The notes under the pieces are model-generated. The model was not told the origin of the DNA. It saw only the letters and a program-made list of their open reading frames with translations, and searched no databases. Positions 38,073 to 48,892 of a stretch of 64,000 bases of DNA are shown here, piece by piece. The DNA comes from JADKAV01 sp037045455. Its GTDB lineage: Bacteria; Actinomycetota; Actinomycetes; S36-B12; UBA10799. Made by a program: the position numbers and the translations under genes. The first letter of the stretch is position 1, and each line of letters starts with the position of its first letter. Where the stretch lies: assembly GCA_037045455.1 (NCBI GenBank), contig JBAOIN010000016.1:434001-498000 (forward strand), given 5' to 3'.

Positions 38073-38884
38073 ACTGCCCGAGGTCGAGGTCGTCCGGACC
38101 GGACTGCAGCAGTGGACCGCAGGGCGCACGATCTCCGAGGTTGCGGTGCTGCATCCCCGGGCGATCCGTCGGCATGTCGCAGGAGCGACGGATTTCACGG
38201 CCCGGCTACGCGGTATGCGACTAGGCGATGTCCACCGGCGCGGCAAGTTCCTCTGGTGGCCGCTGCGGGGCGAGCAGGCCCTCGTCGGGCACCTGGGCAT
38301 GTCCGGGCAGTTCCGTCTCGACGCCGATCCGGGCATCCACACCAGAGTCACGTTCGACCTCGACCGCCGGCTGCTGTTCGACGACCAGCGCACGTTCGGC
38401 GGCCTGTGGCTGGACCCGTTGGTGGACGGGCTTCCGGCCGCCCTGACCGGCATCGCACCGGATCCCTTCGCCGCCGAGTACGACCGGCGTGCAGTGGTCG
38501 CGACGATCCGCTCCCGGCACGCTCCCGGTCAAGGCGCTGCTGCTGGATCAGTCGATCGTCTCGGGCATCGGCAACATCTACGCCGACGAGGCCCTGTGGC
38601 TGGCGCGGGTCCACTGGCGCACGCCCGGTAACGCGCTCAGCGCTCGCCGGGTAGGTGCCTTGCTGGATGCGGCCACCGAGGTGATGGCTGCCGCGATCGC
38701 GGCCGGTGGGACCTCGTTCGACCGGCTGTACGTCAATGTCAACGGCAGCAGTGGGTACTTTCAGCGTGCCTTGCACGCCTACGGCCGTGAGGGTCTGCCG
38801 TGTGAGCGCTGCGGAACACCGATCGTGCGGGAGCGGTTCGCCAATCGTTCGTCGTTCCGGTGTCCGCGCTGCCAGCGGGGCTGA
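38065..38884 (+). CDS. mutM: Formamidopyrimidine-DNA glycosylase (one frameshift)
   Basis: About 272 residues. MPELPEVEVVRTGL with catalytic Pro1/Glu2, HLGMSGQFR, then after a break near 38520 VKALLLDQSIVSGIGNIYADEALW (H2TH) and the zinc finger CERCG...CPRCQ. Excises oxidised guanine. Confidence 0.93.
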
Positions 38885-38998
38885 TCGGCGGCGCGTTTCC
38901 TTGACGCTCTTGTCGCCGTTATGTCACTCTGATATACGGACGTGATCAACGTCCGAGTGCCGGCCGCCAGCGCCAGTGCGCGACGTGTGGAGGATTCG

Positions 38999-39178
38999 AT
39001 GGCCAAAGTGGTCTACGCCGCAGGTACCCAGATGGACCCCCGGCTGATGGCCGAGTTGGCGTCGTTGCGGGCCCGTGTGGCCGAACTCGAGCGGGAGAAC
39101 TCCGCGTTGCGGCTGGAGAACGAGACCTTCGATGACGAGGTTCGCAGCCTGGCAGCCGAACCCCCGGTGCTCGCCTGA
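38999..39178 (+). CDS. Small coiled-coil protein of unknown function
   Basis: 59 residues from ATG 38999, chosen for GTGGAGG seven bases upstream (an in-frame GTG lies at 38942). Sequence MAKVVYAAGTQMDPRLMAEL then a leucine-zipper-like helix LRARVAELERENSALRLENE. I do not recognise a family. It stands alone between mutM and smc, behind a possible -35 TTGACG at 38901. It may dimerise. Confidence 0.55.
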   Translation: MAKVVYAAGTQMDPRLMAELASLRARVAELERENSALRLENETFDDEVRSLAAEPPVLA

Positions 39179-39262
39179 TCCTCCCAGCCCTTGGGCAAGA
39201 CCTCCTAAGGGCCGGTCCCGTGGTCGCCGCGCGCATGGTGAATTCGGTGCGGCCGATTTCGC

Positions 39263-39353
39263 AATCGGTTAGCAGTCTGGGCATCGGTTAGCCTCTAGGG
39301 CGCCAAAAACCCATCCCTGCCGCTCACGGATGCCCGGAATGCTCACGGATCGG
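39263..39353 (+). repeat. Four-unit inverted repeat, family A copy 3, upstream of smc
   Basis: AATCGGTTAGC (39263), ATCGGTTAGC (39283), inverted GCTCACGGAT (39322), GCTCACGGATCGG (39341): spacings 20, 39, 19. Core GGGCGCCAAAAACCCATCCC. The remaining bases 39354-39498 hold the smc promoter region; nothing else is clear. Confidence 0.85.
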
Positions 39354-39498
39354 CTGGTTCATGATCGCTCATCGCCGCCGCAAAGCCCCCGCGTGGCGTG
39401 ACCCGGTCAGGGCGCGATTCGCCGTTACTCTGAAGTCCTTCCCCCAGGCGTCGGAGTCCTCCGACGTGTCCGTGCTGTGCGGTGAGGAGGCCCGACGC

Positions 39499-42400
39499 GT
39501 GCATTTGAGGAGCCTGACCCTACGAGGGTTCAAGTCCTTCGCCTCGGCGACGACCATCGATCTGGAACCGGGCATCACCTGCGTTGTAGGGCCCAACGGG
39601 TCCGGCAAGTCCAATGTCGTCGACGCCATCGCCTGGGTCATGGGAGAGCAGGGTGCCAAGAGCCTGCGCGGCGGGAAGATGGAGGACGTCATCTTCGCGG
39701 GCACCTCGGGCAAGGCGCCGCTTGGCCGCGCCGAGGTGGAACTGACCATCGACAACTCCGACGGGGCTCTGCCGATCGACTACTCCGAGGTGACGATCCG
39801 CCGGACCTTGTTCCGCAGCGGCGGTTCTGAATACGCGATCAACGGTCAGACCTGCCGGCTGCTGGACATCCAGGAGCTGCTGTCCGACTCGGGCATCGGC
39901 CGGGAGATGCACGTCATCGTCGGCCAGGGCCGGCTGGACGCCATCCTGCACGCGAGCCCCGAGGACCGGCGCGGCTTCATCGAGGAGGCCGCGGGGGTGC
40001 TCAAGCATCGCCGCCGCAAGGAGAAGGCGTTACGCAAGCTCGAGCAGATTCAGGCCAACCTGCAGCGGCTGACCGACCTGTCCACGGAACTGCGCCGGCA
40101 GCTCAAGCCGCTGGGCCGGCAGGCCGAAGTGGCCCGTCGTGCGGCCACCATCCAGGCCGACGTCCGCGACGCCCGGCTGCGATTGCTCGCCGACGACGTG
40201 TCCAGGGTGCAGTGCGACCTGGCACAGGAACAGGCCGACGAGTCCGCAGCGAAGGAAGAACGGGAACGCGCGGAGGCCGCCGCCGCGCAGGCGCGGACCG
40301 CCGAGGCCGACATCGAGCAGCAGTTGCAAGAGATCGCCCCGGCGCTGCACAACGCCCGCACCAGGTCGATGGATCTCACGCGGCTGCGTGAGCGCACGCG
40401 CGGGCTGGTCGCGGTGATCTCCGAACGCCGCCGTTCCCTGGAACGTGAACAACTCGAATTCAGCTTCGGCGTCGACCCGGAGGATCTGCAGCGGCAGAGC
40501 GAGACTGTCGCGCGGGATCTGGCAGCCCAGGAGCAGGCGGCCCAGGGCCTGCAGGCCGAGTTCGAGCAGGCGCGCTCCGCCGCCGAAGCTGTGGGCCTTC
40601 GGGTGCGTGAGGAGCAGGAGACAGTCGCCGCGGCGGAGCGTGCGCTCACCGGCTACCGGCAGCAGGTCGCCGCCGCCGAGCAGGCAGTCGCCGGCGGGCA
40701 GCGGCTGGTCGAGTCCAGTCAGGCGCGCGCTGACCGGCTCGCCGAGCAACAGCAGGTCGCCGCTGGGGAGGCTGCCGAGGCCGCGGCCGCTCTGGCCGAC
40801 CTTCCCGCGGACGCCGAGGACCACGAGGTCGTGGACACCGGCCCCGCCGACGCCGCGGTAGCCGCCGGCGAGAACTCCGTGCGCCTGGCGCGAGAGGAGC
40901 TCTCCACCCAGGAGCAGCGGCGGGCCTCCTTGATCGCCCGCTGTGAGGCTCTGCGTTCGGCGGTGTCGCAGTCGGCGGAAGGTGCGCTTCCCGAGCATCT
41001 GCAGGCCGGTGCTCTGGCCGGGTTGATCCGCGTGCGACCGGGGTACGAGCGGGCCATCGCGGCATTGCTCGGCTCGGATGCCCGTGCCCGCGTTCTGCGG
41101 GACGGAGTGCAGGTGAGCGAGGCCCTCGGCGCCGTCGACGCCGCGGACTCAGTGCGGCTGGTCGTTCCGGTGGCGGGCCCCGCGCCGACATCGGAGCCGG
41201 ACGCCGCCCTGCGTTTCATCGAGGCCGACGACGGCGTGCGGGGAGCGCTGGCGGCGATGCTGCAGGACAGTTTCGTGGTGGCGGATCTGGCTGCTGCCGA
41301 GGCCCTGGTCGCGACGCGGCCGACCGCCCGGGCTGCCACCATGACCGGGCAGATCCTGGGCCGCGGGATCGCTGGTCAGGGCGAGCAAGGCGCGAACATC
41401 CTCGCTCTGCGCACTGCCCTGGAGGAGGCGACCGCCGAACTGGTCACGGCTGAAGCCTGTTGGCAACGGGCCGTGGACCATGCGGCGCGGGTGGAGCAGG
41501 ACCTGCTGTCCGCGCGCGTGGAGCGCGACGAGGTTCGTAATGCGGCGGCCGCTGCTGCGGCTCGCGCCGCTGCTGCCGCGGAACGCGATGTGCACGTGCG
41601 TGACCGCGCCGCCACCACCGCCCGCCGGCTCGAGCAGATTCGCGCCGAACATGCCGAAGTGCAGGCCGCACTCGGCGAGCACCGCGCCGACCTCGACTCC
41701 GCCCGGCAGCGTTTCGCCAGGTTGCAGGAGCAGGGGGCACCGGCTGTCGACCGCAGTGCACTGGAGGCACTCCTCGCCGAGCAGGAGCGTGCCCGGCACG
41801 CCCACCACGAGGCCTCCCTGACGGCTCGGGCGGCGTGGGAGCGGCACAGCGGGTTGCAGGCGCGCCACACCGAACTCGTGGAGCAGGTCGAGGCGGCCAG
41901 GCAGGCGCTGGAGGCTGCAGCCCGCCGCCGGGAGCAGCGCGAGCGCTCACTGGTGACACTGGGCCGGCTGGCGGATCTGGCGGCGAAGGTGGCGGCCGCC
42001 GTGGACGAGGACGCCGAGGCCGCAGAAGCTCACCTGCAGGGCATGGACGCCGATCAGGCCCGGCTGCAAGCTGAGCATTCCGCGGCCCGCAGCGAGGCGC
42101 TGGCGCGGGCCGCCGACGTCGAGCGGCTGACCGAGGACGTTCACCGCGACGAGGTCCTGCGAGCCGGTAAGCGTGCCACGCTCGACCAGCTCACCGAGAA
42201 GGCGTTGGAGGAGTACGGCCTCACTGTGACCGACCTGGTCGCCGAGTATGGTCCGGACCAGCTCGTACCGGGCGACGAACCTGCGCCATACGACCGTGAC
42301 CAGCAGCAACGGCGGCTCAAGGAGGCCGAACGCGGACTGGCCCTGTTGGGTCGGGTGAACCCGCTGGCGCTCGAGGAGTTTGCGGCCATGGAGGAGCGCT

Positions 42401-42951
42401 ACACCCACCTCGTGACGCAGATCGAGGACGTCAAGAAGAGCCGTGAGGACCTGCTGGGAATCGTCGCCGACGTCGACGCCCGGGTGCAAGAGGTCTTTTC
42501 GCAGGCTTACGCCGATGTCGAGCGGGAGTTCGAGTACACGTTCGCGCGGCTGTTCCCCGGGGGCCAGGGGCGGCTGGTCCTGACCGACCCGGACGACCTG
42601 CTCACGACCGGGGTGGAGGTGGAAGCGCGGCCTCCGGGCAAGAAGATCAAGCGCCTGTCCCTGTTGTCCGGTGGAGAGCGCAGCCTGACGGCCGTCGCTT
42701 TCCTCGTGGCGCTGTTCAAGGCCCGGCCTTCACCGTTCTACTTGCTCGACGAGGTCGAGGCGGCGCTCGACGACGTCAACCTAGGGCGCTTGATCGGATT
42801 GCTCGAGGAATTGCGGGAGGCTTCGCAGTTGCTGGTCATCACTCACCAGAAGCGCACCATGGAGATGGCCGATGCCTTGTACGGCGTCACCATGCGGGCC
42901 GGCGTCACCGAGGTGATCAGTCAGCGGATGCGGGCACTGCAGCCGGTCTGA
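39499..42951 (+). CDS. smc: Chromosome segregation protein SMC
   Basis: 1150 residues from GTG 39499 with GAGGAGG upstream. N-terminal head LTLRGFKSFASATTIDLEPG and Walker A VVGPNGSGKSNVVDAI; first coiled coil ~165-500; hinge ~505-650 (LAGLIRVRPGYERAIAALLG); second coil; C-terminal head with signature LLSGGERSLTAVAFLVALF and Walker B PFYLLDEVEAALDD. ATPase that compacts and separates chromosomes with ScpAB. One of the largest genes here and intact, with repeats of one family on both sides. Confidence 0.96.
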   Translation: MHLRSLTLRGFKSFASATTIDLEPGITCVVGPNGSGKSNVVDAIAWVMGEQGAKSLRGGKMEDVIFAGTSGKAPLGRAEVELTIDNSDGALPIDYSEVTIRRTLFRSGGSEYAINGQTCRLLDIQELLSDSGIGREMHVIVGQGRLDAILHASPEDRRGFIEEAAGVLKHRRRKEKALRKLEQIQANLQRLTDLSTELRRQLKPLGRQAEVARRAATIQADVRDARLRLLADDVSRVQCDLAQEQADESAAKEERERAEAAAAQARTAEADIEQQLQEIAPALHNARTRSMDLTRLRERTRGLVAVISERRRSLEREQLEFSFGVDPEDLQRQSETVARDLAAQEQAAQGLQAEFEQARSAAEAVGLRVREEQETVAAAERALTGYRQQVAAAEQAVAGGQRLVESSQARADRLAEQQQVAAGEAAEAAAALADLPADAEDHEVVDTGPADAAVAAGENSVRLAREELSTQEQRRASLIARCEALRSAVSQSAEGALPEHLQAGALAGLIRVRPGYERAIAALLGSDARARVLRDGVQVSEALGAVDAADSVRLVVPVAGPAPTSEPDAALRFIEADDGVRGALAAMLQDSFVVADLAAAEALVATRPTARAATMTGQILGRGIAGQGEQGANILALRTALEEATAELVTAEACWQRAVDHAARVEQDLLSARVERDEVRNAAAAAAARAAAAAERDVHVRDRAATTARRLEQIRAEHAEVQAALGEHRADLDSARQRFARLQEQGAPAVDRSALEALLAEQERARHAHHEASLTARAAWERHSGLQARHTELVEQVEAARQALEAAARRREQRERSLVTLGRLADLAAKVAAAVDEDAEAAEAHLQGMDADQARLQAEHSAARSEALARAADVERLTEDVHRDEVLRAGKRATLDQLTEKALEEYGLTVTDLVAEYGPDQLVPGDEPAPYDRDQQQRRLKEAERGLALLGRVNPLALEEFAAMEERYTHLVTQIEDVKKSREDLLGIVADVDARVQEVFSQAYADVEREFEYTFARLFPGGQGRLVLTDPDDLLTTGVEVEARPPGKKIKRLSLLSGGERSLTAVAFLVALFKARPSPFYLLDEVEAALDDVNLGRLIGLLEELREASQLLVITHQKRTMEMADALYGVTMRAGVTEVISQRMRALQPV

Positions 42952-42977
42952 CCTCGTGCATGACGCCCGCCCTGGCC

Positions 42978-43067
42978 GATCGGTGAGCATTCCGGGCATC
43001 GGTGAGCGTTCTCGGGCGCTCAAACCCCGCCCGCCGTACTAACGGATGCCCAGCGGGCTAACGAATT
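42978..43067 (+). repeat. Four-unit inverted repeat, family A copy 4, downstream of smc
   Basis: GATCGGTGAGC (42978), ATCGGTGAGC (42998), inverted ACTAACGGAT (43038), GCTAACGAATT (43057): spacings 20, 40, 19. Core CGGGCGCTCAAACCCCGCCCG. Lies 27 bases after the smc stop and 109 before ftsY. Confidence 0.85.
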
Positions 43068-43175
43068 GCCACTTCACCCCCGGCCCCATGTCGCGAACGG
43101 CCGGGCTTGGGGTCCCCCAACAGTTCGCTGAGACACCGAACGGACTGGCGCCTGGCCCCTTGCGAGAATGGCGGG

Positions 43176-44316
43176 GTGGATATCGCCCTGTACGTGATCA
43201 TCGGTCTGGTCCTGCTCACCGTCGCCGTGCTACTTGGGGTGCGCCTGGTATCCGGGCGCAGCCGCGCGGCCCATCGAGCCGCCCGAGGTGATTCCCGGCG
43301 TCGGTGACGATGCCAGCGAACCACGGGACACGGCGTTACCCACGATCGAGGACATCACGCTGCCCGAGCAGCCCGGCGCGCCCACGATCGAGATCGAGCG
43401 GCCGAAGCCGACCAAGGGGCGTCTGGCAGCGCTCAAGGCGCGGCTGGCTCGTTCGAATAGCGCATTGGGCCGCGGTCTGCTCGCCCTGCTCACCAGCGAC
43501 AAGATCGACGAGGACACCTGGGAGGAGATCGAGGACACCCTGATCATGTCCGACCTGGGTGTGGACGCCTCGTCCGATCTGGTCGAGCGGCTGCGCACGC
43601 GCCTGCGGGTCGAGGGGGAGGTGGACTGGCGTGCGGCATTGCACGAGGAGTTGTTGGCGCTGGTGGGTCCGGACATGGACCGGTCCCTGGTCGCTTCCCG
43701 GCAGGGCGACCGGCCGGCCGTGCTGATGGTCGTGGGCGTGAACGGCACGGGCAAGACCACCACCACCGGCAAGCTCGCGCGAGTGCTCGTGGCCGACGGA
43801 CACACGGTCGTGCTGGGTGCCGCCGACACGTTCCGAGCCGCAGCCGCCGACCAGCTGCAGACCTGGGGTGACCGGGTGGGCGCCAAGGTCGTGCGCGGCC
43901 CCGAGGCGTCGGACCCGGCGGCCGTGGCTTTCGACGCGGTGGCCGAAGCCACTGACGAGGGTGCCGACTGTGTGGTCATCGACACCGCCGGCCGGCTGCA
44001 CACCAAGGTCGGCTTGATGGACGAACTCGGCAAGATCAAGCGCGTGGTCGAGAAGCGCGGCCCGGTCGATGAGGTGCTGCTGGTACTGGACGCGACGACC
44101 GGTCAGAACGGCATGACCCAGGCCCGGGTCTTCAGCGAGGTCGTGGACGTCACGGGGGTAGTGCTCACCAAGCTCGACGGCACGGCCAAGGGCGGCATCG
44201 TCGTCGCGGTGCAGAAGGAGCTCGGGGTTCCGGTGAAGCTGGTCGGACTCGGTGAGGGTCCCGACGATCTCGCGCCCTTCGATCCCGAGGCATTCGTCAG
44301 CGCGCTGCTGGACTGA
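43176..44316 (+). CDS. ftsY: Signal recognition particle receptor FtsY (one frameshift)
   Basis: About 380 residues. GTG 43176 opens a membrane segment ALYVIIGLVLLTVAVLLGV; after a break near 43265 follow an acidic/Pro linker and the NG domain: SNSALGRGLLALLTSD, P-loop VNGTGKTTTTGKLA, DTFRAAAADQL, IDTAGRLHTK, TKLDGTAKGG. SRP receptor GTPase, partner of Ffh at 48893. GAGAAT six bases before the GTG and no Shine-Dalgarno suggest a leaderless start. The indel separates only the membrane anchor, but an essential gene points to a sequence error. Confidence 0.93.
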
Positions 44317-44335
44317 GCGACCCCGGCGTGTGCCA

Positions 44336-44394
44336 GGGTGCGGTTTTGTTGCGTCGTTGTCGCTAACTCCGGCGTGTGGGCAACATCGCGACCC
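44336..44394. repeat. Imperfect inverted repeat after ftsY
   Basis: GGGTGCGGTTTTGTTGC (44336-44352) is partly inverted at 44380-44394 (GCAACATCGCGACCC); CCGGCGTGTG occurs directly at 44323 and 44369. Likely a terminator-type structure ahead of the amtB promoter. Confidence 0.45.
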
Positions 44395-44431
44395 TCTGCT
44401 GATCGGTGACTGGATTTCCGGAGCAGATCAC

Positions 44432-44501
44432 GAAACACAGAGTTAACGCGGACCCTGCCATCCGTCACACCCGCGAAACGTCAGCGCGGGGGTTGCGTAA
44501 C
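44432..44501 (+). promoter_or_regulatory. GlnR-type nitrogen boxes upstream of amtB
   Basis: GTCAC-N6-GAAAC at 44464-44479 matches the actinobacterial GlnR consensus gTnAC-N6-GaAAC exactly. In 11-base phase lie GTAAC at 44497-44501 and, upstream, GAAAC-N6-TTAAC at 44432-44447. They end 60 bases before the amtB start. GlnR itself is not in the window. Confidence 0.75.
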
Positions 44502-44561
44502 ACGCCTGAGTGAGGCTTTCGGCATCGGAAGTAACCGACAACCGAAAGGAGAGGCGTGACG

Positions 44562-45885
<1,324 letters not shown>

Positions 45886-45889
<4 letters not shown>

Positions 45890-46224
45890 AACTCGTCACG
45901 GCAGTCATCAAACCGTTCAAACTCGACGACGTGAAGACCGCGCTGGAAACCTTCGGGATCCACGGGCTCACAGTGTCCGAGGCCAGCGGCTACGGCCGGC
46001 AGCGCGGCCACACCGAGGTCTACCGGGGCGCGGAGTACACCGTTGACCTGGTGCCGAAGGTGCGCATCGAGGTCGTGGTCGAGGACGATGACGCAGACAG
46101 CGTGGTGGAGGTCATCGTCAAGAGCGCGCAGACCGGCCGGATCGGCGACGGAAAGGTCTGGACCTCCCCGGTCGAGTCCGTCGTCCGCGTCCGGACCGGA
46201 GAGCGCGGGCCCGACGCCCTGTAA
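45886..46224 (+). CDS. glnK: Nitrogen regulatory protein PII
   Basis: 112 residues: MKLVTAVIKPFKLDDVKTAL, T-loop with Tyr51 in RGAEYTVDLVPK, B-loop KSAQTGRIGDGKVWT, and C-loop VRTGERGPDAL. Tyr51 is the nucleotidylation site, adenylylated in known actinobacteria by the GlnD homologue encoded next. Signals nitrogen status and gates AmtB. Confidence 0.96.
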
Positions 46225-46248
46225 CTGACAGGGCGACGTCCCGCCTCG

Positions 46249-46318
46249 CGTGAGTGGTCGGTCGCGCGGTGAGTGGTGCAACACTGCACAACTCCCATGC
46301 CGCGGCCGACCACTCACG
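46249..46318. repeat. Four-unit inverted repeat (family D) between glnK and glnD
   Basis: GTGAGTGGT at 46250 and 46269, inverted ACAACTCCC at 46288 (imperfect) and ACCACTCAC at 46309: spacings about 19, 19, 21. The outer arms CGTGAGTGGTCGG/CCGACCACTCACG pair perfectly. Could reduce transcription into glnD. Confidence 0.7.
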
Positions 46319-46358
46319 TTGAAACCCCAAGCCCCAGCAGTCAGTCAGAGGAGAAGCC

Positions 46359-48677
46359 GTGAATGTCGTGACACAGGACTTCCTGAGCGCCCGTACCGAC
46401 CTGGTAGGCCGGCCCGGGTTCGGCCCCTCCCGCCGGCACGCCCTCACGGGCCTCACCGACGACTGGCTCACCGAGTTGTTCGTCGCCTCCGGGGCCCGCG
46501 ACCTCGGCTGTGCGCTGATCGCGGTGGGCGGCTACGGCCGCGGCGAGCTGGCACCGGCCAGCGACATCGACGTCCTTCTTCTGCACCCCTCGGCGGTCGC
46601 CGCCGCCGACGTGGCCACGGTCGCCGACCGGATCTGGTACCCGATTTGGGACTCGGGGCTGCGTCTGGACCACAGCGTGCGAACTCCCGCGCAGGCCCGC
46701 CGGCTGGCCGGCCAGGATCTGCGGGTGGTGCTCGGGCTGCTCGACGCCCGCACAGTCGTCGGTGACGAACGGCTGACCGTCGAGACCCGTTCCAGCGTGC
46801 TCGGCGACTGGCGCGCGATGGCCAAGCAGCGGCTGGACGAATTACGGGCCGGAGTTGAGGACCGCGCCGCACAGTACGGCGAACTGGCCCATCTGCTGGA
46901 GCCGGACCTCAAGGAGAGTTACGGCGGGCTGCGCGATCTGACGATCATGCGGGCGCTGGCCGCCAGCTGGATCATCAGCCCGCCGCAGAGCTCGCTGGCT
47001 GCGGCCAGGCTCACGTTGCTCGATGCCCGCGACGCCCTGCACATGGCCACCGGCCGGACCACCGACCGGCTGACTCAGCAGGAACAGCCAGCTGTCGCCA
47101 AAATGCTTGACTACGCCGACGAGGACGAACTGCTGCGCGCAGTCTGCGCGGCCGGACGCACGATCGGTTTTGTCAGTTCTGTGGCCTGGGGCAGGGTGCG
47201 CCGGCAGATCACGCGCACGTCCATTCCGAGGTTGCGCAAGATCCGGCGCACAAGCACCCGGACACCACTGGCCGAAGGCGTGGTGGTGCAGGACGGCGAG
47301 GCTGTGCTGGCCGCCGATGCCCGGCCGGATCGTGATCCTGTGCTGGTCTTGCGGGCCGCAGCATCTGCGGCCCAAGCCGGGCTGCAGATGTCGCAGCACA
47401 CCGTCGACCGGCTGGCTGCCGAGTCCGCACCGCTGCCGGTACCGTGGCCGAGGCCGGCGCGGGAGAATCTGGTCAGTCTGCTCGGTGCTGGGCGGGCTTG
47501 CGTGAAGGTGTGGGAGTCCCTGGATCAGGCCAATCTCGTCAGCCGGTTGATTCCGGGCTGGGAGATCGTCCGGTCGGCCCCGCAGCGCAACCCCGTGCAC
47601 CGTTACACCGTCGATCGGCACCTGGTCGAGACCGCAGTCGCCGCGGCGCAGCACACCCGCCGGGTCAGTCGGCCGGACCTGCTGCTGGTGGGCGCGCTTC
47701 TGCACGACATCGGAAAGGGTCGCGCCGGCGATCACACCGAACTCGGCGTCGAGATCGTCACCGACCTTGCGCCGCATCTTGGTTTCGATGCTGCGGACTC
47801 GGCGATGCTGACCGACCTCGTGCGCTACCACCTGCTGTTGCCCGATGTCGCGACCCGTAAGGACATCGACGACCCGGCGGTGATCGCGCCGGTAGCGCAG
47901 GCCCTGCGTACTCACGAGTTCCTGGATCTGCTGCACTGGCTGACCGTCGCTGACGCTGCGGCCACCGGACCAGCGGCATGGAGTCCCTGGAAGGAGAACC
48001 TGGTCGAGCTACTCGTGCGGCGCACGTCGGCCGCGATCGCCGGTGACGACCTGGTCATCGCGCCGCAGCTCGACGATGTCCCCGCGAGCATGTGGAGCGG
48101 GCATGACCTCGACGTCGTGGTCGAACCGGTCGGGGAGGCGGAAGTCACCGTCACTATCGCGGCCAAGGACTCCGTGGGTCTGCTCAGCCGCTGTGCCGGG
48201 GCGCTGGCCATCAACCGGCTGAGCGTCCGGGAGGCGACCAGCCGCACCCAGGATGGCCGGGCCGTCATCCGGTGGGGAGTGCAGACCCAGTTCGGCGAAC
48301 CGCCGCGCGCCGAGTCGCTTGCCGCGGATTTGCGTAGGGCGGTCGCGGGGGAGATCGATATCGCGCGCCGGCTCATCGACCGGGAGCGCGCCTACTCCAC
48401 CGACGAACTGCCGCCACCCCCCGCCGTCGCGCTGATCGCGGACGGCTCCAGCCGGGCGACCGTGCTGGAGGTGCGGGCTCACGACCGGGTCGGGCTGCTC
48501 TACTGGGTCACCGCCGCGTTGGCCGACGCGGGGATCAACGTGGACGGCGCGAAGGTCTCCACGCTGGGTAGCGAGGTAGTCGACGTCTTCTTCCTCACCG
48601 CCGGTGCGGACCAGCCACTCTCCGAGCACAAGGCGCAGGCCGCGCTCGAGGCGGTCCGCAAGGTGCTCGCGGATTGA
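46359..48677 (+). CDS. glnD: PII nucleotidyltransferase/removing enzyme
   Basis: 772 residues from GTG 46359 after AGAGGAG. Nucleotidyltransferase motif VGGYGRGELAPASDIDVLLL (~55-75), linker domain, HD hydrolase LLVGALLHDIGKGRAGDH (~440-460), and two C-terminal ACT domains (~590-670 and ~690-772). It modifies PII at Tyr51 according to glutamine level; in actinobacteria the donor is typically ATP. Completes the amtB-glnK-glnD operon. Confidence 0.95.
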   Translation: MNVVTQDFLSARTDLVGRPGFGPSRRHALTGLTDDWLTELFVASGARDLGCALIAVGGYGRGELAPASDIDVLLLHPSAVAAADVATVADRIWYPIWDSGLRLDHSVRTPAQARRLAGQDLRVVLGLLDARTVVGDERLTVETRSSVLGDWRAMAKQRLDELRAGVEDRAAQYGELAHLLEPDLKESYGGLRDLTIMRALAASWIISPPQSSLAAARLTLLDARDALHMATGRTTDRLTQQEQPAVAKMLDYADEDELLRAVCAAGRTIGFVSSVAWGRVRRQITRTSIPRLRKIRRTSTRTPLAEGVVVQDGEAVLAADARPDRDPVLVLRAAASAAQAGLQMSQHTVDRLAAESAPLPVPWPRPARENLVSLLGAGRACVKVWESLDQANLVSRLIPGWEIVRSAPQRNPVHRYTVDRHLVETAVAAAQHTRRVSRPDLLLVGALLHDIGKGRAGDHTELGVEIVTDLAPHLGFDAADSAMLTDLVRYHLLLPDVATRKDIDDPAVIAPVAQALRTHEFLDLLHWLTVADAAATGPAAWSPWKENLVELLVRRTSAAIAGDDLVIAPQLDDVPASMWSGHDLDVVVEPVGEAEVTVTIAAKDSVGLLSRCAGALAINRLSVREATSRTQDGRAVIRWGVQTQFGEPPRAESLAADLRRAVAGEIDIARRLIDRERAYSTDELPPPPAVALIADGSSRATVLEVRAHDRVGLLYWVTAALADAGINVDGAKVSTLGSEVVDVFFLTAGADQPLSEHKAQAALEAVRKVLAD

Positions 48678-48821
48678 CGTACAGAAACTGGGCGAGCGGC
48701 TGGAATTGCCGACCAGTTCTGTACGCAGCACGCCGAACCCGTGGACCGCGGGACGGCGTGTCGCGTACGAAAGTGGTCCGTACCGGAAGTCACCTTCAGG
48801 TACGCGGACCAGTGCTGTACG
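48678..48821. repeat. Four-copy alternating inverted repeat (family F) between glnD and ffh
   Basis: CGTACAGAAACTGG (48678), inverted CCAGTTCTGTACG (48713), CGTACGAAAGTGG (48764), inverted CCAGTGCTGTACG (48809), with a middle hairpin GCACGCCG/CGGCGTGTC. Begins right at the glnD stop. The ffh promoter, with possible -10 TACCCT near 48861, follows. Confidence 0.8.
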
Positions 48822-48892
48822 CCGGTGGCTGGCTGAATCGAGTGTCGGCCACCGCCGGTTACCCTGGTAACCAGACCCCCCAGGAGTGATGC

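Noticed and set aside
38901..38942. TTGACG promoter with a GATATA -10 and a leaderless GTG at 38942
   Set aside because: The spacing between the two hexamers is over 20 bases and the hexamer does not fit the NANNNT rule; the ATG at 38999 has a proper ribosome binding site.
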